This document shows positions 23,418 to 26,227 of a DNA stretch of 26,227 nt, in pieces (position 1 is the stretch's first letter; each line of letters begins with the position of its first letter). The DNA lies in assembly GCA_031373695.1 (NCBI GenBank), contig JANMNC010000162.1, positions 1 to 26,227 of the forward strand, read 5' to 3'. The translations under genes and the position numbers were made by a program. The stretch is from Methylotenera_A sp031373695 (GTDB lineage: Bacteria; Pseudomonadota; Gammaproteobacteria; Burkholderiales; Methylophilaceae). The notes below the pieces were generated by a model. The model was not told the DNA's origin, made no database searches, and was given only the letters and a program-made list of their open reading frames with translations.

Positions 23418-24377
23418 TTAATTGTTAAAAGATTTATTTAACAATGCCTCATCTAGCACACCACCTACAAAACTATTACCTGTATTTATATTAGTTATAA
23501 TGACTTTTGCGGGGGAAAATAATAAAGGATCAATCTGGTAAAAATCCATATTCACACCCTTAAAAATATCAGCAAATGGTTTGCCATAATCTTTTGATGC
23601 ACTGCTAGGCAATGCAAGTGCTAATTTTTCAGCCTCGCTATCGCTACAATTAACCGTTAATTGCACTGCGCCACCAAATAAAATTGCATCGTTTGTACGG
23701 CCCATCGCTGTTAAAAAATCGTTACTTTTAGGCGGCAATGGCGCACTACCCGCGCCACTAATAATTTGATGTAATGGAAAATGTAATGTGTGTGCTTTGT
23801 GTAATGCCACCTCTAGCACCCGCGCTACTATTTGTGTGCCACCCGCCAAACTAATGGTAGGTGTTAATATAAAAGTAAGGTTTTGTGGCTTAATATTAGT
23901 ATCACGCGCTACTTTTTCAATGATTTCGTTGGGCGGTATTTTATCGGTCTCAAGCACTAACACTGTTTTTTTAGCATTATCTTGATAATTTAATTCCTTA
24001 AAAATTTCTTCACGTTGCGCGATTGCTCTTGCGGGGCCAGATCCCAACGAAAAGAACTTTTCATGCTGTAGTGCCCAGCCAGCGTACTGGCTTGCAAGAC
24101 ACGCCAATACTGGGCTTTGAGCCTGCACGTTAATAGCTGCTGGGTAATTAGTAAAAGGTGAAGTATCAGCCACACTAATTTCGCCCAAGCCACCCATGCA
24201 AATTTCTGCAATACGCCTGCCTGCGTCTATGCTGCCTAAATGTTGAATACCCGCATCAACAATAATTGCACCTGACTCATGCTCAATAATGCCCAAATTT
24301 AACGAGTTTGCATCATGAATTAGTGCATCTAAAAGTGGCTGGGTAAGCGCATGGATACTGCTTGCTGGCGTGGTCAT
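23418..24377 (-). CDS. mch: Methenyl-tetrahydromethanopterin cyclohydrolase
   Basis: 319 aa, standard length. It reversibly hydrolyses methenyl-H4MPT to N5-formyl-H4MPT in the formaldehyde oxidation path, between MtdB and the formyltransferase/hydrolase complex. Recognisable motifs are DAGIQHLGSIDAGRRIAEICMGG (early substrate-site region), FFSLGSGPARA, the central SGAGSAPLPP followed by AMGRTNDAILFGG, and the C-terminal YQIDPLLFSPAKVIITN and GNSFVGG. ATG 24377 is the natural start, though the ribosome binding site is weak. It is 78 bp downstream of an ATP-grasp gene; a 14-bp near-tandem repeat (AAACCTTATAA at 24430-24440 and 24444-24454) lies in that gap. Confidence 0.96.
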   Translation of the reverse strand: MTTPASSIHALTQPLLDALIHDANSLNLGIIEHESGAIIVDAGIQHLGSIDAGRRIAEICMGGLGEISVADTSPFTNYPAAINVQAQSPVLACLASQYAGWALQHEKFFSLGSGPARAIAQREEIFKELNYQDNAKKTVLVLETDKIPPNEIIEKVARDTNIKPQNLTFILTPTISLAGGTQIVARVLEVALHKAHTLHFPLHQIISGAGSAPLPPKSNDFLTAMGRTNDAILFGGAVQLTVNCSDSEAEKLALALPSSASKDYGKPFADIFKGVNMDFYQIDPLLFSPAKVIITNINTGNSFVGGVLDEALLNKSFNN

Positions 24378-24429
24378 TTAAAGTGTAAGTTAGTGTTAAA
24401 ACGCAAGGTTATCACAAAAGTTCATCGGC

Positions 24430-24454
24430 AAACCTTATAAGTAAAACCTTATAA
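24430..24454. repeat. Short tandem repeat AAACCTTATAA between mch and the ATP-grasp gene
   Basis: AAACCTTATAA occurs at 24430-24440 and 24444-24454, separated by GTA. It lies 53-77 bp upstream of the mch start on the minus strand. On that strand it reads TTATAAGGTTT twice, and the two copies could be binding half-sites or TATAAG-type promoter elements. Confidence 0.5.
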
Positions 24455-24455
24455 C

Positions 24456-25553
24456 TCAATCATGTAACTCAGCTGCGCGTTGCAGTACTTTTTGCTTGGC
24501 AAATTTAGCTGTTCGCGCATCAGCCGCCACAGTGCACAAGGGTGCGCCTGCTGCTATTGCACTGTTTGGCTGCGGAATATCGTACACCCAATCTGGCCAG
24601 TCCATATCAAGCGGCACATGTGCAGTTTTATTTGCATAGATAATATGGTGAGCGCGCGATTGCTTATCAACCGTTGGCCATTGTTTTAAATGCCCTAAGC
24701 AAGCAGCTACGTGTGCGGCAAATAAACACCCTTTTTTTGCACGATACAAACCAAGCGTGGCACTTAATCGCGGGTTAATTTCTAACATAAAAACGCTGTC
24801 ACTTTCTACTATACAATCGCAACTGTTAAGCCCAAGCAGGCCTAGCTTGGCTGTTATGTTTTGTATAAAAGCTTCTAGCTTATTTTTAAGCGTATCTTCA
24901 AGCGTTAATTGACTAACTGCACCCGCATAGCGATAAGGCAAAAGCGCAGTTGGGCTGCACCATTGCTCATTAAATCCAATCACTTGTACATTTTTTCCAT
25001 CGGCTAAAAATAGGCAGGAAACAGGCATTCCAGTTTGATTTTTTTGATAATAATCATTATGTTTACTTGGCAAATGTAGAGGTAAAAGTCGCTTGATATG
25101 AGCACCGCCACTACCACCAATCTTTTTTTGTAGCCAATTATTAGTTTGTTTGGGCCGCTCAAACTGGGTTTCAGGATACGCCATGCTTAATGCATCACAT
25201 AAACCAAAAAAATTCACTGGATTTTTAATTTGTTCAACCACTAGCGCGGTATTGCCAATAAGAGGAATAATTTTTTGAATGCTAGCTAGCAACTCTGGTT
25301 GCGCCTCAAAACCTGCGCCATAACATAAGCCTAAACAATTGCTTAAGTCTAGTTGATGCAACACTGATAACAACTTAGCAGCATCAAATTGGCCGTCTAT
25401 CATGGGCACCTCAAACACTTTGCTCGCCAGCGCTTGCGTATCCACATCGGCAAAGGCATCAATCGCAATCACCTCAAACCCAGCCTCTATTGCGGCTTGC
25501 ACATAAACACGGCTACTTACCGCAGCAATAATTAGCTGGCTGTGTAAAACCAT
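24456..25553 (-). CDS. ATP-grasp protein of the H4MPT cluster (orf17-like)
   Basis: 365 aa, ATG 25553. N-terminal Rossmann-like half (HSQLIIAAVSSRVYVQAAIEAG; VIAIDAFADVDTQALA), central QKKIGGSGGAHIKRL resembling the ATP-grasp glycine-rich loop, and the C-terminal metal-binding NSCDCIVESDSVFMLEINPRLSATLG. The C-terminal tail (around DWPDWVYDIPQP and IAAGAPLCTV) is typical of the H4MPT-cluster ATP-grasp proteins. Its exact reaction has not been settled, as far as I know; Glu or amino-acid ligation during H4MPT or methylofuran synthesis is the inference. It starts 7 bp after the mtdB stop, so the two are surely cotranscribed, with mch following. Confidence 0.85.
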   Translation of the reverse strand: MVLHSQLIIAAVSSRVYVQAAIEAGFEVIAIDAFADVDTQALASKVFEVPMIDGQFDAAKLLSVLHQLDLSNCLGLCYGAGFEAQPELLASIQKIIPLIGNTALVVEQIKNPVNFFGLCDALSMAYPETQFERPKQTNNWLQKKIGGSGGAHIKRLLPLHLPSKHNDYYQKNQTGMPVSCLFLADGKNVQVIGFNEQWCSPTALLPYRYAGAVSQLTLEDTLKNKLEAFIQNITAKLGLLGLNSCDCIVESDSVFMLEINPRLSATLGLYRAKKGCLFAAHVAACLGHLKQWPTVDKQSRAHHIIYANKTAHVPLDMDWPDWVYDIPQPNSAIAAGAPLCTVAADARTAKFAKQKVLQRAAELHD

Positions 25554-25560
25554 GCGCTGG

Positions 25561-26227
25561 CTAAACTTGCGTTAACAGGTTACGCGCAACTTCAAACGCG
25601 TTGTTAAACGCTAAATGCACGGGCACATCACTAGCCAGCATGTTTTGTAGCAACTTTTGTTGGGTTTTATATTTTAATTGGCCAATCGCCAGTGCACCAA
25701 TGCCCGTGATACCAAGCCCCGTAATACCCGTGCCTGTAATAAAATCACCATCATTCATCACCTCAAGTCCAGCAATACCAGAAGGTGCAACTGCATTCAC
25801 ATCGGCCATAATTTTTAGGGTTTTAGATTGTGTAAAATGCGTTGCCTCAAGCACTTGCACACCTGCAATAGCCGCACAGATAGCAATTGTAGCGCCATGC
25901 AATAAACTGGTTTTGGCATTAACAGTTGTGCCATCGGCAACCAACACGTTTATGCCGTAGCGTTGCTGCAAATCATCGGCATAGGTTTGCATTTGCACCA
26001 CATCTTTATGCGCAACTAGCACCACATTGGCGCCTTGCGTGGCAGCAATTAAAGCAGCGGTTGAGCCAACCGTGCCACTTGCACCAAAAATTGCAATGGT
26101 TTGCTGGGCAAACGTTTGATTATTTAGGCGTAATAGCGCATCAATTTTGGCTAACATAGCTGCTGCAGTGGTAAATGCGCCAGAGGGATCTGCCATTGTC
26201 GACATCTCAAATGGCGTAAACATTGCA
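25561..26227 (-). CDS. mtdB: Methylene-tetrahydromethanopterin dehydrogenase MtdB, C-terminal ~220 residues (N-terminus off the window)
   Basis: The reading frame is open to the last base, so the N-terminal ~70-90 residues are missing; ATG 26223 is internal. MtdB oxidises methylene-H4MPT to methenyl-H4MPT with NAD(P)+. Seen here are MFTPFEMSTMADPSGAFTTA, the linker of the MtdA/MtdB fold; the dinucleotide-binding IAIFGASGTVGSTAALIAA; KIMADVNAVAPSGIAGLE; and IGALAIGQLKYKTQQKLL at the C-terminus. MtdA also occurs in some methylotrophs, but the H4MPT cluster and the ADVNAV/GALAIG region favour MtdB. Unusual: the loop before GALAIG carries two 5-residue repeats (GITGL, GITGI) encoded by 15-bp tandem units. 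The stop is 7 bp from the ATP-grasp gene. Confidence 0.92.
   Translation of the reverse strand, partial: AMFTPFEMSTMADPSGAFTTAAAMLAKIDALLRLNNQTFAQQTIAIFGASGTVGSTAALIAATQGANVVLVAHKDVVQMQTYADDLQQRYGINVLVADGTTVNAKTSLLHGATIAICAAIAGVQVLEATHFTQSKTLKIMADVNAVAPSGIAGLEVMNDGDFITGTGITGLGITGIGALAIGQLKYKTQQKLLQNMLASDVPVHLAFNNAFEVARNLLTQV
25699..25728 (-). repeat. Two imperfect 15-bp tandem units inside mtdB
   Basis: Minus strand GGTATTACGGGGCTT (25728-25714) and GGTATCACGGGCATT (25713-25699), encoding GITGL and GITGI just before the conserved GALAIG. A related, less perfect unit precedes them (ITGT). The reading frame is kept. Confidence 0.75.

Noticed and set aside
25601..25960. 119-codon plus-strand ORF opposite mtdB
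   Set aside because: Shadow of the Ala/Gly-rich antisense of mtdB; no start context or family feature.
1..26227. CRISPR array, insertion sequence or prophage
   Set aside because: The only repeats are short tandem or inverted ones (11-18 bp units, two to three copies); no transposase, integrase or spacer pattern is present.
26223..26227. ATG at 26223 as the start of mtdB
   Set aside because: The reading frame continues to the window edge, and MFTPFEMS is an internal motif of the MtdA/MtdB fold; roughly 70-90 residues are missing.

Overview
This AT-rich window comes from an obligate-type methylotroph of the Betaproteobacteria, most likely Methylophilaceae (Methylotenera/Methylophilus-like). 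The inference rests on gene content: the ribulose monophosphate (RuMP) formaldehyde-fixation genes hps and hpi, a TalB-type transaldolase, and two blocks of tetrahydromethanopterin (H4MPT)/methylofuran genes, including mch and the end of mtdB. No insertion sequence, CRISPR array, rRNA or phage module was seen.

Layout. 1-109 (minus): N-terminus of an exported protein, with a ~380 bp upstream region holding a perfect hairpin and an NtrC-like dyad. 529-613 (minus): tRNA-Leu(UAG) followed by a strong terminator. 780-1100 (plus): a small protein of unknown function. 1132-6799 (plus): a tripartite heavy-metal-type RND efflux operon (outer-membrane factor, adaptor, pump), with an rRNA methyltransferase (rlmF) 2 bp behind it. 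7863-12712 (minus): five genes read in the order ATP-grasp ligase (MfnD-like), MfnF-like, pabB, amino-acid-kinase-like (MfnE-like) and pterin carbinolamine dehydratase-like. This looks like a cofactor-biosynthesis cluster for methylofuran and H4MPT. A HisA/HisF-like gene of unknown role diverges from it (12707-13435, plus). 13500-16117 (minus): tal, then hps and hpi. 16328-17176 (plus): a diguanylate cyclase. 17180-21545 (minus): an OmpR-type regulator, a LysM-FecR secreted protein and a CHASE2 histidine kinase, in that transcription order. 21620-26227 (minus): mtdB (partial), an ATP-grasp protein, mch, a RimK-like ATP-grasp ligase and a CitG-like protein.

How the genes work together. Hps and Hpi condense formaldehyde with ribulose 5-phosphate and isomerise the product to fructose 6-phosphate. 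Transaldolase regenerates the acceptor. MtdB and Mch oxidise methylene-H4MPT to formyl-H4MPT. The other two blocks appear to build the carriers: pABA for the H4MPT aryl moiety (PabB), furan activation and coupling (MfnE/MfnF-like), and glutamate ligations (up to three ATP-grasp enzymes). The two-component/FecR/CHASE2 module and the cyclase are signalling genes that may or may not serve C1 metabolism.

Points of special interest: three ATP-grasp ligases plus a HisA/F-like enzyme in a cofactor context; short in-frame tandem repeats that multiply start codons in rlmF and the dehydratase gene, with a similar repeat inside mtdB; divergent genes whose predicted starts overlap; and an RND pump with a non-canonical proton-relay motif.
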